Notes: a model not told the origin generated them from the letters alone. A DNA stretch of 64,000 nucleotides from Planotetraspora mira (GCF_016863275.1 NZ_BOOO01000013.1:310001-374000); one strand, 5' to 3'; shown: positions 7,985-16,783, numbered from the stretch's first letter. A program made the numbers and translations.

Positions 7985-9499
7985 GTGCCGCTCGCCGGCA
8001 TGGGCCCCGCACGCGCGTACGCCTCGGCCAAGCCCACGGACGTGATGCCCGTCAACCTGGAACTCGTGACGCTCACCGAGGACCGGGCGGTGATCACGTG
8101 GTACACCGGCGTGCCCGGCACGGACGACGGCCTGGGCCGGATGGTCCCCGCGCCCGCCGACGGAGAGGTGGTCTACGGCACCCATCCCTCGCGGCTGAAC
8201 CGCGTCGCGGGCGGCATCCGCTCGCACACGCCCTACCACCACGTGGAACTGACCGACCTCGAACCTGGCCAGACCTACTACTACCAGGCGCGATCCAACG
8301 GCAAGCTCGCCTCGCCCATGGAGTTCACCCTCATCGCCGGCAACGCGGTGGGCACCTCCGACTACGGTCGCGGCACGAATGGCCCCTTCTCCTTCACGAC
8401 GCCGCAGCCGCCACCGGGACGTTTCCTGTTCTCGATCGTGCTCTGCAACGACCTGCACATGGGTGAGACCCAGGCCGGGCTGGTCGGCGGCCAACCGCAG
8501 TACATCGGCATCTCCCAGGTTCCCGGACTCCCGCCGTACCCCGAGGTGATGCTGGAGTCCATGGTCGACGACGTCGCCAGGCTCGACCCGACCTACCTTC
8601 TGGCGGCCGGCGACATCTCGGCCGAGGCCGTGCCCGCCGACCTCAACCGGTCCCGGCAACTTCTGACCCGGTTCGGGCGGTACCGCGAGGACTACTTCGT
8701 CACGCGCGGGAACCACGATCGCGCGCACAGCGGGGACGCCTACGCCACCTGCCGGGTCGGCAGGTGGCAGGGCAACGACTGCTTCCAGGACGCCTACTTC
8801 CCCCAGGACGAGCTGACGTACTTCTCGAAGGACCTCTCGGGGCTGCACGTGATCGGCCTCGACACCTACGACAAGCCGGGCAACGGCGGCGACGCCGGCG
8901 GCATGTCGCCGGAGCAGATGTCCTGGTTCCAGGCCGATCTGGCCGCGCACAGGGACCAGCCGACCGTCGTCTTCGGGCACCACCCGCTCGTGATGACCGA
9001 CTCGCCGTTCCCGATCACTCCGGGCAGTTCCCTCGACGCCGCCCAGGCGGCCTCGGTCCTCGGCGCGTACGCGAAGACCCCCGGCGTCTTCCTTCACCAT
9101 GCCGGGCACACGCACCGCAACCACCGCACCGTCAGCCCCGCCGCGCCCGGCGTCACGCTGCAGGAGGTCGCCGCGGTCAAGGAGTACCCCGGAGGCTTCT
9201 CCCTGCTCAGGCTGCACACCGAGGGATACGCGCTGAACTTCTACAAGTGCCGCAGCGAGCTGGCGCGCGCGTGGAGCGAGCGCAGCCGGCAGGAGATCCT
9301 GGGCTACTGGCCGCAGTTCGCGCTGGGCAACCACGTCTCCGATCGCAACAGCGTCGCCAAGCGGGACCTTTCCGGGCTGCGGCGGCCGCACCACGGCCGG
9401 GGGCACGGCCATGGGCACGACGGCCACGGTCACGACGGCCACGGGCACGACGACCACCACGGCCGCTCACGCTCCGAGGTCGCACACAGCACGAACTGA
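7985..9499 (+). CDS. Purple-acid-phosphatase-like metallophosphoesterase with His-rich tail
   Basis: About 504 residues. An N-terminal fibronectin-like PAP domain (VNLELVTLTEDRAVITWYTG ... LEPGQTYYYQAR) is followed by a calcineurin-like phosphoesterase domain with dinuclear metal motifs: NDLH, GDIS, GNHD, GHHP and GHTHRNH. The last 45 residues are unusually His/Gly/Asp-rich (HGHGHDGHGHDGHGHDDHH), likely binding metal. The assigned GTG start gives PLAGMGPARAYA, which looks like the end of a Tat signal whose N-terminal part is missing. The first aspartate of the DxH motif may be replaced by Asn-Asp. Probably secreted phosphate or nucleotide hydrolysis; true start uncertain. Confidence 0.82.
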   Translation: MPLAGMGPARAYASAKPTDVMPVNLELVTLTEDRAVITWYTGVPGTDDGLGRMVPAPADGEVVYGTHPSRLNRVAGGIRSHTPYHHVELTDLEPGQTYYYQARSNGKLASPMEFTLIAGNAVGTSDYGRGTNGPFSFTTPQPPPGRFLFSIVLCNDLHMGETQAGLVGGQPQYIGISQVPGLPPYPEVMLESMVDDVARLDPTYLLAAGDISAEAVPADLNRSRQLLTRFGRYREDYFVTRGNHDRAHSGDAYATCRVGRWQGNDCFQDAYFPQDELTYFSKDLSGLHVIGLDTYDKPGNGGDAGGMSPEQMSWFQADLAAHRDQPTVVFGHHPLVMTDSPFPITPGSSLDAAQAASVLGAYAKTPGVFLHHAGHTHRNHRTVSPAAPGVTLQEVAAVKEYPGGFSLLRLHTEGYALNFYKCRSELARAWSERSRQEILGYWPQFALGNHVSDRNSVAKRDLSGLRRPHHGRGHGHGHDGHGHDGHGHDDHHGRSRSEVAHSTN

Positions 9500-9728
9500 C
9501 CGACGGGACCCTCCGGACGGGCCGCCCGGGGGAAACACGTACGCGCTCACGTGGGGGTGCGGTGTTTCCTGCGGCCGTCCGCTTGCGTCTCCGGAGCGAT
9601 CCCTCGGTGGAGGAGCCTGAGACGCGGTCAGGGAAGACGTCTTCCCTGACCGCCTGCCCAGCGGTGATGATGGCCGCAGCCCTCGGTGATCATCGTTGCC
9701 GGGGCGTCACGGGACGGGGTCGCATTGG
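9500..9728. other. Gene-free intergenic stretch containing a 30-bp palindrome
   Basis: Apart from the perfect palindrome at 9624-9653, nothing recognisable was seen here. It separates the phosphatase gene from a hypothetical gene of uncertain start. Confidence 0.5.
9624..9653. terminator. 30-bp perfect palindrome, probable terminator
   Basis: A 15-bp arm (GCGGTCAGGGAAGAC) is followed immediately by its exact complement with no loop, centred on GACGTC. It lies 125 bp after the phosphatase stop. It could act as a transcription terminator once folded as RNA, or as a binding site for a dimeric protein; the location favours a terminator. Confidence 0.6.
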
Positions 9729-10181
9729 GTGATTACAAGAAGGTCGTCGTCCGCGCGGCTGGGACATCCCTACCTGTTCGGCAATATCCCGCTCTGCCTC
9801 GATCGCGGCGGATCGGTCACCGTCACACGAGTCGGGTTCGGGGAGAATCTGGGGGACCTCAATGTGGACGCCTTCACCTTGCGGTCTTTCCACCGGCCGT
9901 TCGACAACGACGGCGTCAACCTGGGAGAGCCCATCGGACTTGAGGGACGTGCGTTGTCCGTCAAGCACGACGTCTCCCAGGCGTGCCAGCCAGAGGACTC
10001 TTCGAGGATGGAATTCGCGGAACTCGTGCTCCAGGTCTCACGCCGGACGCAGAAGACCGCGTTCGGCAGGGGCATCGTCGTCACCTATCTCTCCGACGGA
10101 GTGGAGCGCCGGTTGGGCATTTCCCTCGGCATCGGTTTATGCGCCCCCGCCGACGCACCGATCGAGAGCGTTTGCGACTGA
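9729..10181 (+). CDS. Hypothetical protein, possibly missing its N-terminus
   Basis: About 150 residues from a GTG; a TTG at 9696 is the only longer start. It contains a VTVTRVGF segment early on and a hydrophilic centre. It reads like the mature part of small actinobacterial secreted or lipoproteins (YLFGNIPLCLDRGGSVTVTRV), but no signal peptide precedes it. No family was recognised. It ends 15 nt from the convergent DUF4240 gene. Possibly a truncated gene; treat the start as unsettled. Confidence 0.5.
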   Translation: MITRRSSSARLGHPYLFGNIPLCLDRGGSVTVTRVGFGENLGDLNVDAFTLRSFHRPFDNDGVNLGEPIGLEGRALSVKHDVSQACQPEDSSRMEFAELVLQVSRRTQKTAFGRGIVVTYLSDGVERRLGISLGIGLCAPADAPIESVCD

Positions 10182-10196
10182 CGGCCTCGCCTCAGG

Positions 10197-10748
10197 TCAC
10201 TGGGCCGGGCCGTAGAAGAGGGCCGTCAGCCGAGGCAGGCGGCGTCGCATCTCCTTTTCGTCGTCGAAGTCGAAGTCCCAGTCGGGATCCAGGCGGGGAT
10301 GCCGGACCGAGAAGGACCACGGCGGCGGTTCCTCGCCCGTCACGGCCTGATATGCGTGCCAGGCCACGCTGAGGACGTCCTCCCCCTGAAGATCGTCGCC
10401 TTGGGCGTGTGCGCTCAGGACGGCGGGGAGGCCGGCGAGGGAGTCGGGGTCTTCGATCGCCTGGCCGTACGCCGCCTCGCCCTGGGCGACGAGCCAGCCC
10501 CGGAAGTAGTCGAATCCGTCGTCCGAGGCGCCGCCGTTGATCACATATGCGGCCGCCCACAGGTCCGCTCGATAGGAGGCGGTGAGCAGGTCCCAGAGCG
10601 GCGGTTCGCATGCGACGATCTCGGCCGGATCCCGCTGGGACAGCAGCGCGACCATCTGCCGGGCCACCGCCTCGGCGTCGTCGCGGGTTTCCTCGTCGAG
10701 TTCGGATCGCGCCTGGTCAACGAGGCGCCACACGTCATCGGTATTCAT
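10197..10748 (-). CDS. DUF4240 domain protein
   Basis: A 183-residue acidic protein beginning MNTDDVWRLVDQAR. The arrangement fits DUF4240: an N-terminal helical WRLVDQA segment, a central LWAAAYVINGGASDDGFDYFRGWLVAQGE, and an Asp-rich region near the C-terminus (DPDWDFDFDDE). Such proteins are small cytoplasmic products of unknown function, frequent in Streptomyces and relatives. Single gene; it faces the hypothetical gene on its left and is divergent from the carboxypeptidase gene on its right. Confidence 0.85.
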   Translation of the reverse strand: MNTDDVWRLVDQARSELDEETRDDAEAVARQMVALLSQRDPAEIVACEPPLWDLLTASYRADLWAAAYVINGGASDDGFDYFRGWLVAQGEAAYGQAIEDPDSLAGLPAVLSAHAQGDDLQGEDVLSVAWHAYQAVTGEEPPPWSFSVRHPRLDPDWDFDFDDEKEMRRRLPRLTALFYGPAQ

Positions 10749-10790
10749 GCTCGCCGAGCGTAACGGGGGTGAATCGCTCGCGATGTATGT

Positions 10791-10834
10791 CTTTATCTCG
10801 AAATTTGACCATGGTCCATAAGTTCTAGATAAAG
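10791..10834. promoter_or_regulatory. AT-rich promoter region with nested inverted repeats upstream of the carboxypeptidase
   Basis: An 8-bp inverted repeat (CTTTATCT at 10791 and AGATAAAG at 10827) encloses a second palindrome, GACCATGGTC (10807-10816). The whole stretch from about 10780 to 10920 is much richer in A+T than the rest of the window. The carboxypeptidase start is about 150 bp downstream, so this is a likely promoter/operator region with a long 5' leader. Confidence 0.5.
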
Positions 10835-10979
10835 ATTCTGTTACATTACCGGACGCACCAAATATAGAGATTTGGACCTTGACGATGATTCGCTATTTGA
10901 CGAGGATCTTGATAATTGCGCACATTCTGCCGGGACACCCCCTCCCCGGGAAACCGTGTGCCAACTGGAGGAATCTGTC

Positions 10980-13430
10980 ATGGGGCGTTCCATCAATGGC
11001 AGGGTCGGCCGCGTAGCGGTCGTACTGGCTCTGCCCATTGCCCTCACCCTCACCCTCAGCCCGAACCCCGTTCTCGCCGATCCCTCTCCGCAGACCGGTC
11101 AGGTCGTGCCGGATCGGCAGCCCAGCACCGACCAGAACGGTGTGGCGCTGCTCCGCATCGTCGTGCCCGACCAGGCGGCGGTGGACCGGCTCAACGACAT
11201 GGGCGTCGACCTCGCCGAATACAAGAAGCCTCTCGACAACGGCATCGAGGTCCACGCCGTTCTCAGCCCGCAGGAGGCCCAGGACCTCCGCGACCAGGGC
11301 TTCGACGTGCGGGGCGCCATCTCCGACCAGACGGACTACGCCCAGAACCAGGCCGAGCGCAAGTCCGCGATCATGTCCGCGGAGGCCGCCCAGGACGAGC
11401 GCGACACGCTCACCCCGCTGCGCGCCGAGTGGTTCACCAGCCTCGACGACCAGCGATTCCTCTCGGTGGAGGTCAAGTCGAGCGCCACGGACGCCGAGAC
11501 GGTGCTCACCGCAACGTGGGACAGCGGCCCGAAGACCGCGCCCGACTCCGGCGGCACGGCGACGATGTCGCGGTTCACCGACGCCGGCCAGTACATGTAC
11601 CACCGGTTCAGCTCCCCGCTGCCGATCACCGCGGCCCCCACCAAGGTGACCATCACCAGCAGCCGCGGCGGCTCGGTCACCGTGCCGGTGAACAAGTGGC
11701 TCGGTGAAAAGCGCAAGCCGCCGAGCAAGCACTACGTCGAGGACTTCGTCGACCACTACATGGACCCCACTGAGGTCACGGGTCGCATCACCTCCCTCGC
11801 CAGGCAGTTCCCGAAGATCTCGCAGATCATCGACCTGCCGAACAAGACGAACGGCTACCGCCGGGCGGCGCAGGCGCAGTTCGGCACGGCCACGGCGAGC
11901 ACCTTCTACGTGACCTCCAAGGCGTACGGAAGCGAGGGCGGCAACGACATCGGCGTGACGGTGGCGCAGCCGGCCACCGCCTCCGCCCCGCTGTCGATCG
12001 CGGTCGCCGGCAAGAACGTCACGGTCAACCTGGCCACCGACGCCACCGGCGCGATCAGCAGCACCGCCCGCCAGGTGGTGGACGCGGTCAACGCCGACAC
12101 CGCCGCCGCGGCGCTGCTGACGGCGTCGACCTACCGGGGCAACGCGGGCGCCGGCCTGGTGGCCGCCGCGCCGGCGACGAAGCTGACCGACAACCTGAAG
12201 GCGCCGGCGAGCGTCTCGCGGGCCCCGTTCCAGATGAAGGCGCTGCGCATCGGAAAGAAGCGCGACGGCTCGAAGGTCGGCGTGTTCCTCTACTGCCAGG
12301 AGCACGCCCGTGAGTGGGTGACGCCTCTGACCTGTGTGGAGACCGCCGAGCGTCTGCTTCGGAACTACGACCGCGACCCGGCGACGAAGAAGCTGGTCGA
12401 CAACCTCGACATCTTCATCATGCCGACGGTCAACCCCGACGGCGGGACGTACAGCTTCTACGACTACAACATGCAGCGCAAGAACATGACCAACTACTGC
12501 CCCGCGACCTCCGGTGACCCGGCGTCGCGTAACTCGTGGGGCGTCGACCTGAACCGCAACTTCACCGTCGGCTCGCTGTTCGACGGGTACAGCGGCGCCT
12601 CGTCGAGCTGCACCAGCGGCACGTTCGCCGGTCCGTCCGAGCTGTCGGAGCCGGAGACGCAGAACGAGGTCTGGCTGACCCACCAGTACCCGAACATCAA
12701 GTTCGCGATGAACACGCACTCCTACGGCGGCTACTTCATGTGGCCTCCGGGCGCCTACAAGACGGCGGGCCGCGAGCTGCTGCCGCGGGTCGACTTCGGC
12801 ACGGAGAACTACTTCTGGAACGCCTCCAGCCACATCCTGTCGGCGGTGCAGGCGTGGCGCGGCACGGGGATCTGGCCCGGCCAGACCGGCCCCGTCCCGG
12901 ACGTGCTGTACTCGGCGGCGGGCAACAGCGCCGACGAGCACTGGTTCAACCGCGGCATCATCGGCTGGGACTTCGAGGTGGGCGCGGACGTCTACAACGC
13001 GACCACCAAGCAGTTCGAGGCGGTGGGCTTCCAGCCCGACTTCGCCGAGGGACACGAGGAGGCGATGGAGTTCGCCAACGGCCAGCTCGCCATCCTCGAG
13101 GTCGCCAGGTCGTTCTCCGACGACAACGACCGGCCGAAGTCGAAGCTCGAGGTGACCGGCCGCACCGACTCCTCGGCCACGTTCACCTTCACGATGGACG
13201 AGCCGGCCAACGTGTACTACACGCTGGACGGCAGCCGGCCGACGCTGAGCTCGCCCAGGCTCGCCGCGGCGGGCATGCGTGAGGGCGCGCAGCAGATCAC
13301 CGTCGACAAGACCACCGAGGTCCACTGGTTCGCCGTGGACATCGCGGGCAACGTCGAGGGCAACTACAAGCCGGACGGCCACAGCAACAGCTACCGCAAG
13401 GACACGGTCAAGGTCCGCAACGTCCGCTGA
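10980..13430 (+). CDS. Secreted zinc carboxypeptidase (M14) with inserted domain and C-terminal chitobiase-like domain
   Basis: 816 residues from ATG, preceded by GGAGG. A signal peptide covers residues 1-33 (ending NPVLA). An M14 catalytic domain follows: zinc ligands H442 and E445 (EHARE), substrate Asn-Arg 525-526 (DLNRNF), third zinc ligand H580 (NTHSYGG) and catalytic E666 (WDFEVG). Between about 295 and 412 a Ser/Thr/Ala-rich domain is inserted before the HxxE motif. It resembles the small beta-rich repeat domain of phage tail-sheath and related proteins (VTVNLATDATGAISSTARQVVDAVN). Residues about 730-780 (NVYYTLDGSRPTLSSPRL) match a chitobiase/hexosaminidase C-terminal domain. It acts outside the cell on peptide C-termini. 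Confidence 0.92.
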   Translation: MGRSINGRVGRVAVVLALPIALTLTLSPNPVLADPSPQTGQVVPDRQPSTDQNGVALLRIVVPDQAAVDRLNDMGVDLAEYKKPLDNGIEVHAVLSPQEAQDLRDQGFDVRGAISDQTDYAQNQAERKSAIMSAEAAQDERDTLTPLRAEWFTSLDDQRFLSVEVKSSATDAETVLTATWDSGPKTAPDSGGTATMSRFTDAGQYMYHRFSSPLPITAAPTKVTITSSRGGSVTVPVNKWLGEKRKPPSKHYVEDFVDHYMDPTEVTGRITSLARQFPKISQIIDLPNKTNGYRRAAQAQFGTATASTFYVTSKAYGSEGGNDIGVTVAQPATASAPLSIAVAGKNVTVNLATDATGAISSTARQVVDAVNADTAAAALLTASTYRGNAGAGLVAAAPATKLTDNLKAPASVSRAPFQMKALRIGKKRDGSKVGVFLYCQEHAREWVTPLTCVETAERLLRNYDRDPATKKLVDNLDIFIMPTVNPDGGTYSFYDYNMQRKNMTNYCPATSGDPASRNSWGVDLNRNFTVGSLFDGYSGASSSCTSGTFAGPSELSEPETQNEVWLTHQYPNIKFAMNTHSYGGYFMWPPGAYKTAGRELLPRVDFGTENYFWNASSHILSAVQAWRGTGIWPGQTGPVPDVLYSAAGNSADEHWFNRGIIGWDFEVGADVYNATTKQFEAVGFQPDFAEGHEEAMEFANGQLAILEVARSFSDDNDRPKSKLEVTGRTDSSATFTFTMDEPANVYYTLDGSRPTLSSPRLAAAGMREGAQQITVDKTTEVHWFAVDIAGNVEGNYKPDGHSNSYRKDTVKVRNVR

Positions 13431-13451
13431 CCCCCCTCCGTGATGTTCCGC

Positions 13452-13481
13452 ACGGCCGCCGGTCTCCCGACCGGCGGCCGT
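13452..13481 (+). terminator. Strong hairpin terminator after the carboxypeptidase gene
   Basis: A 13-bp perfect GC-rich stem (ACGGCCGCCGGTC and its complement) with a TCCC loop starts 22 nt after the stop codon. It probably also protects the convergent decarboxylase gene end. Confidence 0.85.
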
Positions 13482-13528
13482 CGCGCGTCATCGGCCCCGC
13501 GGAGACGTGCCGGCGACCGCGCTCATGT

Positions 13529-14941
13529 TCATCGGCCTCCGGCGTCCGGCCGGGCACAACGGAGGATCGCCTCGACCGACCGGTCCACGTCGTCCTGATC
13601 GGTCGACCAGTTCGACACCGATATCCGCATCGCGGCGCGGCCCTGCCAGACCGTCCCGCTCATCCAGCAGGTCCCCTCCCGCTGCACCCGATCCACCACC
13701 GCGCGGGTGTGACCGTCGTGGTCGCCGTCGGGGGAGAGGAAGCGCACCAGCACCTGGTTGAGGGACACCTCGTTGAGCACCTCGACGCCGTCGTGGGCGG
13801 CCAACCGTCCGGCGAACCTGCCCGCCAGTGTGCAGCAGCGCTCCACCAGGTCGGCGATGCCGGTGCGGCCGAGCGTCCGGATCGCGGCGTACACGGCGAA
13901 CCCGCGGGCGCGGCGGGAGAAGTCGGGGGTGTAGTCGAGCGGGTCGCGTTCCCCGTCGGCGCCGTGGATGAGATAGCCGGCCCGGATGCCCATCGCGGCC
14001 CGGTGAGCCTCTGGATGAGCGCAGAAGACCATGCCGGAGTCGTAGGGCACGTTGAGCCATTTGTGGCCGTCGGTGGCCCACGAGTCGGCCATCTCGACGC
14101 CCGCCGTCAGGTGCCGCAACCGCGGGCTGGCCGCGGCCCACAGCCCGAAGGCGCCGTCGACGTGCACCCAGGCCCCGGCCTGGTGGGCGATCGCGCAGAT
14201 CTCGCCCACGGGGTCGAACGCCCCCGTGTTGACGCCGCCGATCTGGGCGCAGACGATCGTCGGCCCACCGCCCTCCGCGAGCGCCTCGGCGAGCGCGTCG
14301 GGGCGCATCCGCCCCTGGTCGTCCGTTTCCACGGGGGTGATCGCGTTGCGGCCCAGGCCGAGGAAGCGCAGCGCGCGATCGATGCTGTCATGTCGCTGCC
14401 GGCCCGCCAGCACGCGCAGGCGGGGCGCCCCGGCCAGCCCGTCGGCCTCGACGTCCCAGCCTTCCCGGCGCAACATCTCGTGCCGGGCGGCGGCCAGCGC
14501 CGTGAAATTGGCCATCTGACCGCCGGTGACGAACCCTACCGACGTCTGGGCCGGGAGCCCGAACAGCCGCACCAGCCACTGTCCGGCGACCTCTTCCACC
14601 GCCGAGGCGGACGGGGCGAGGGCGGCCAGGCAGGCATTCTGGTCCCACGTGGTCGCGAGCCAGTCCGCCGCCAGCGCCGCCGGATGGGCGCCGCCGACGA
14701 CGAATCCGAAGAAGCGGCCACTCGGTGTGTTCACCAGACCGGGCTCGGCCGCCGTGGCCAGCTTCGCGACCACCTCCCGCGCGTCCTCGGGGCCGTCCGG
14801 CAACGGCCCGCCGAATGCCTCGCGCAGATCCGGCCAGTTCATCGTGTTGCCCACCGGCCGGTCGGGCAGGCCCGTCAGATAGCCCAGAGACCTTTCGTAC
14901 GCCTCGGTCAGGGGTGCGGCCCAGTCCGGCTTGTCCACCAA
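13529..14941 (-). CDS. PLP-dependent decarboxylase, group II (aromatic-L-amino-acid decarboxylase-like)
   Basis: A 470-residue fold-type I PLP enzyme. Visible cofactor residues: H184 (RQRHDSID), stacking on the ring; D262 (HVDGAFG), contacting the pyridine N; and K294 in TDGHKWLNVPYD, forming the Schiff base. The TWDQNACLAALAPSASAVEE block is typical of group II decarboxylases of Trp, Phe or Tyr and related aspartate/glutamate enzymes. Exact substrate cannot be assigned. It is a monocistronic-looking minus-strand gene, 127 nt downstream of the D,D-carboxypeptidase gene, ending near a terminator. Confidence 0.88.
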   Translation of the reverse strand: MVDKPDWAAPLTEAYERSLGYLTGLPDRPVGNTMNWPDLREAFGGPLPDGPEDAREVVAKLATAAEPGLVNTPSGRFFGFVVGGAHPAALAADWLATTWDQNACLAALAPSASAVEEVAGQWLVRLFGLPAQTSVGFVTGGQMANFTALAAARHEMLRREGWDVEADGLAGAPRLRVLAGRQRHDSIDRALRFLGLGRNAITPVETDDQGRMRPDALAEALAEGGGPTIVCAQIGGVNTGAFDPVGEICAIAHQAGAWVHVDGAFGLWAAASPRLRHLTAGVEMADSWATDGHKWLNVPYDSGMVFCAHPEAHRAAMGIRAGYLIHGADGERDPLDYTPDFSRRARGFAVYAAIRTLGRTGIADLVERCCTLAGRFAGRLAAHDGVEVLNEVSLNQVLVRFLSPDGDHDGHTRAVVDRVQREGTCWMSGTVWQGRAAMRISVSNWSTDQDDVDRSVEAILRCARPDAGGR

Positions 14942-15068
14942 ATCCTCCTCGCTAGCCGCGGGCGTCGATCTGAACGTGCACGCGCCCGACGGGTCGCCAG
15001 TCTGGCACCAGCTATCAACCCATTTGCCCGAGTATCAACCTTTAAGGCCGCGATGACGGTCGGCGGCT

Positions 15069-15977
15069 CTAGGCGGCGGCGCTGCGCTGGGGCGCCGGGT
15101 TGTCCGCCGCCCAGTCCAGCAGGGACTCGGCGGTGCGGAAACGCCTGCTGGAGACGTCCTCGCCGAGGATGACGCCGATCAACCGATGTCCCTGGCGGTC
15201 CGCCGCGAACGCCAGGCAGAAGCCCGCGGCCTGGGTGAAGCCGGTCTTCACACCGAGCGCGCCCGGCAGGTCGAGCATCTCGTTGGTGTTGTTCCACGTG
15301 TGGGCGCCGTGTGCCGCGGTCGAGCCGATGCTGTACTGCTGGGTGGAGGTCACCTTCTCGAACGTCTTGTCGCGCAGGGCGGCCGCGGCCAGCCGGGCCT
15401 GGTCCTGCGCGGTGGAGTAGCCGTCGCCGCTCGCCATCGGCAGTCCGTCGGGGTTGACGTAGTGGGTGTCCTTCAGCCCGAGTTGCTGGGCGGCGGCGTT
15501 CATCTTGTCGACGAACTTGTCGACGCCGGGGCCGTAGGTGCGGGCCATCGCGTGGGCGGCGTCCGCGCCCGACGGCAGCATCAGGCCGTAGAGCAGGTCT
15601 TTCACCTGGACGCGGTCGCCGGGATCGAGATCGGCACTTGTGCCGTCGTTGTCGTTGGCATACCGCTCGTCGTCACCGGTGATGGTGACGGTGTCGGTCA
15701 GCTTGGCCTGCCTGAGGACGACGTAGGCGGTCATCATCTTGGTGAGGCTGGCGATCGGCATGCGCCGGGCACCGTCGTCGTCCAACCGGACCGCGCCCGT
15801 CGAGGCGTCGAGCAGGTAGGTCGCCCGTCCGTAGACCGGTGGCGCGCTGTCCGCCGTGGCGGAGTGGACGGATGAGGCCGGTGCCTGTGCGGACTGGGCC
15901 AGCGCCGGCGCGGAGAACCCGGTGAACATGCCAAGAACGGCCATGCACACTACCGGGATAAATTTCCTTGTATGCAT
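15069..15977 (-). CDS. D-alanyl-D-alanine carboxypeptidase (penicillin-binding protein, S11)
   Basis: 302 residues with an N-terminal signal peptide (AVLGMFTGFSAPALA) and an S11 transpeptidase fold. Motifs: S77-LTK80 (nucleophile and general base), SGA at 136-138, and K244-T-G (VKTGFT). The middle motif normally reads SxN; here the Asn is Ala, followed by Asp. It would trim the terminal D-Ala of peptidoglycan stem peptides outside the membrane. There is no C-terminal membrane anchor, so the protein may be freely secreted. The start ATG lies in an AT-rich stretch and lacks a strong ribosome site. Confidence 0.9.
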   Translation of the reverse strand: MHTRKFIPVVCMAVLGMFTGFSAPALAQSAQAPASSVHSATADSAPPVYGRATYLLDASTGAVRLDDDGARRMPIASLTKMMTAYVVLRQAKLTDTVTITGDDERYANDNDGTSADLDPGDRVQVKDLLYGLMLPSGADAAHAMARTYGPGVDKFVDKMNAAAQQLGLKDTHYVNPDGLPMASGDGYSTAQDQARLAAAALRDKTFEKVTSTQQYSIGSTAAHGAHTWNNTNEMLDLPGALGVKTGFTQAAGFCLAFAADRQGHRLIGVILGEDVSSRRFRTAESLLDWAADNPAPQRSAAA

Positions 15978-16057
15978 GCATTTGAGGCTGCCATGACATT
16001 AACGTCACTTCTGACCATATCTGGGTAAAATAATCCCGATTGTGGGTGTGGTGGGGC

Positions 16058-16783
16058 TTATGGGGCGAAAGTTTCCATGGATGTCATGGAATCGCCGGCT
16101 CGCGCGGCGCTCTCGATGAAACGGGCGATCCTCGCGGGATCGGCGAGCACGGTCAGGTGACCTCGTCCGGGCAGGTGAGTGAGACTGCCGCGGGCGCACG
16201 CCCGGAGGAACTCCTGTTCGTCGACGCGAAAGGGGTCGCGGGAGCCGTTCACCAGCCATACCCGGCCGGGATAGGCCGCGAGTGAGGCCAGGGGATCCTC
16301 GGCGGTGACGGCCTCGACGACCGAGGGCATCACCTCGCAGGAGACGCCTCCTGCGGCGAACGCCTCCGCGACCGGCCCCGGAAGCGCCCTGCGGAAGCCG
16401 TACACACTCAGGCGGCCGGCCAGCGAGGGGTTGCGGGCGGCGAGGCGGCCCGCGAGGCGGTAGACCGCGGCGCGACTCCCGGTGGGCTTCGCCGTGCAGC
16501 CCATCGCCACCAGGCCGGCCACGAGTGCGGGGTGACGTGCGGCGGTGGCGATGCCGACGTAGCCGCCGAGGGACAGCCCGGCGACGAGCGCCCGTCCGCC
16601 CAGATCGGTGATGCAGCCGGCGACGACCTCGCAGGCCGCGTCCATGTCGTACGGCATGCCGCGCCTGGAACCGTGCCCCGGCAGGTCCGGGGCGGCGGAG
16701 GGGCTCGTGAGATGGGCCCTGACCGGGTCCCACATCGTGCCGCTGACCCGGATCCCATGGATGAAGACGATCGGCGGTCCCAT
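16058..16783 (-). CDS. Alpha/beta hydrolase
   Basis: 241 residues from an ATG with AGGAGG 6 nt upstream. Oxyanion-hole segment FIHGIR at residue 7, nucleophile S71 in GLSLGG, Asp in NGSRDPF and catalytic His in GRGHLTV near the C-terminus. It is divergent from a TetR-family gene, and the two palindromic operators sit over its upstream region, so TetR-type repression relieved by its substrate or a related compound is likely. Substrate unknown (an ester, lactone or amide). Confidence 0.88.
   Translation of the reverse strand: MGPPIVFIHGIRVSGTMWDPVRAHLTSPSAAPDLPGHGSRRGMPYDMDAACEVVAGCITDLGGRALVAGLSLGGYVGIATAARHPALVAGLVAMGCTAKPTGSRAAVYRLAGRLAARNPSLAGRLSVYGFRRALPGPVAEAFAAGGVSCEVMPSVVEAVTAEDPLASLAAYPGRVWLVNGSRDPFRVDEQEFLRACARGSLTHLPGRGHLTVLADPARIARFIESAARAGDSMTSMETFAP

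Noticed and set aside
7877-9460. 527-codon open frame on the minus strand opposite the phosphatase gene
   Set aside because: Same GC-driven antisense effect; no motif, and the plus-strand frame has complete metal motifs.
10893-13382. 829-codon open frame on the minus strand opposite the carboxypeptidase gene
   Set aside because: It is an antisense frame kept open by high GC at third positions. It is Arg/Val/Leu/Gly-rich without any recognisable domain, while the plus strand encodes a full M14 protease.
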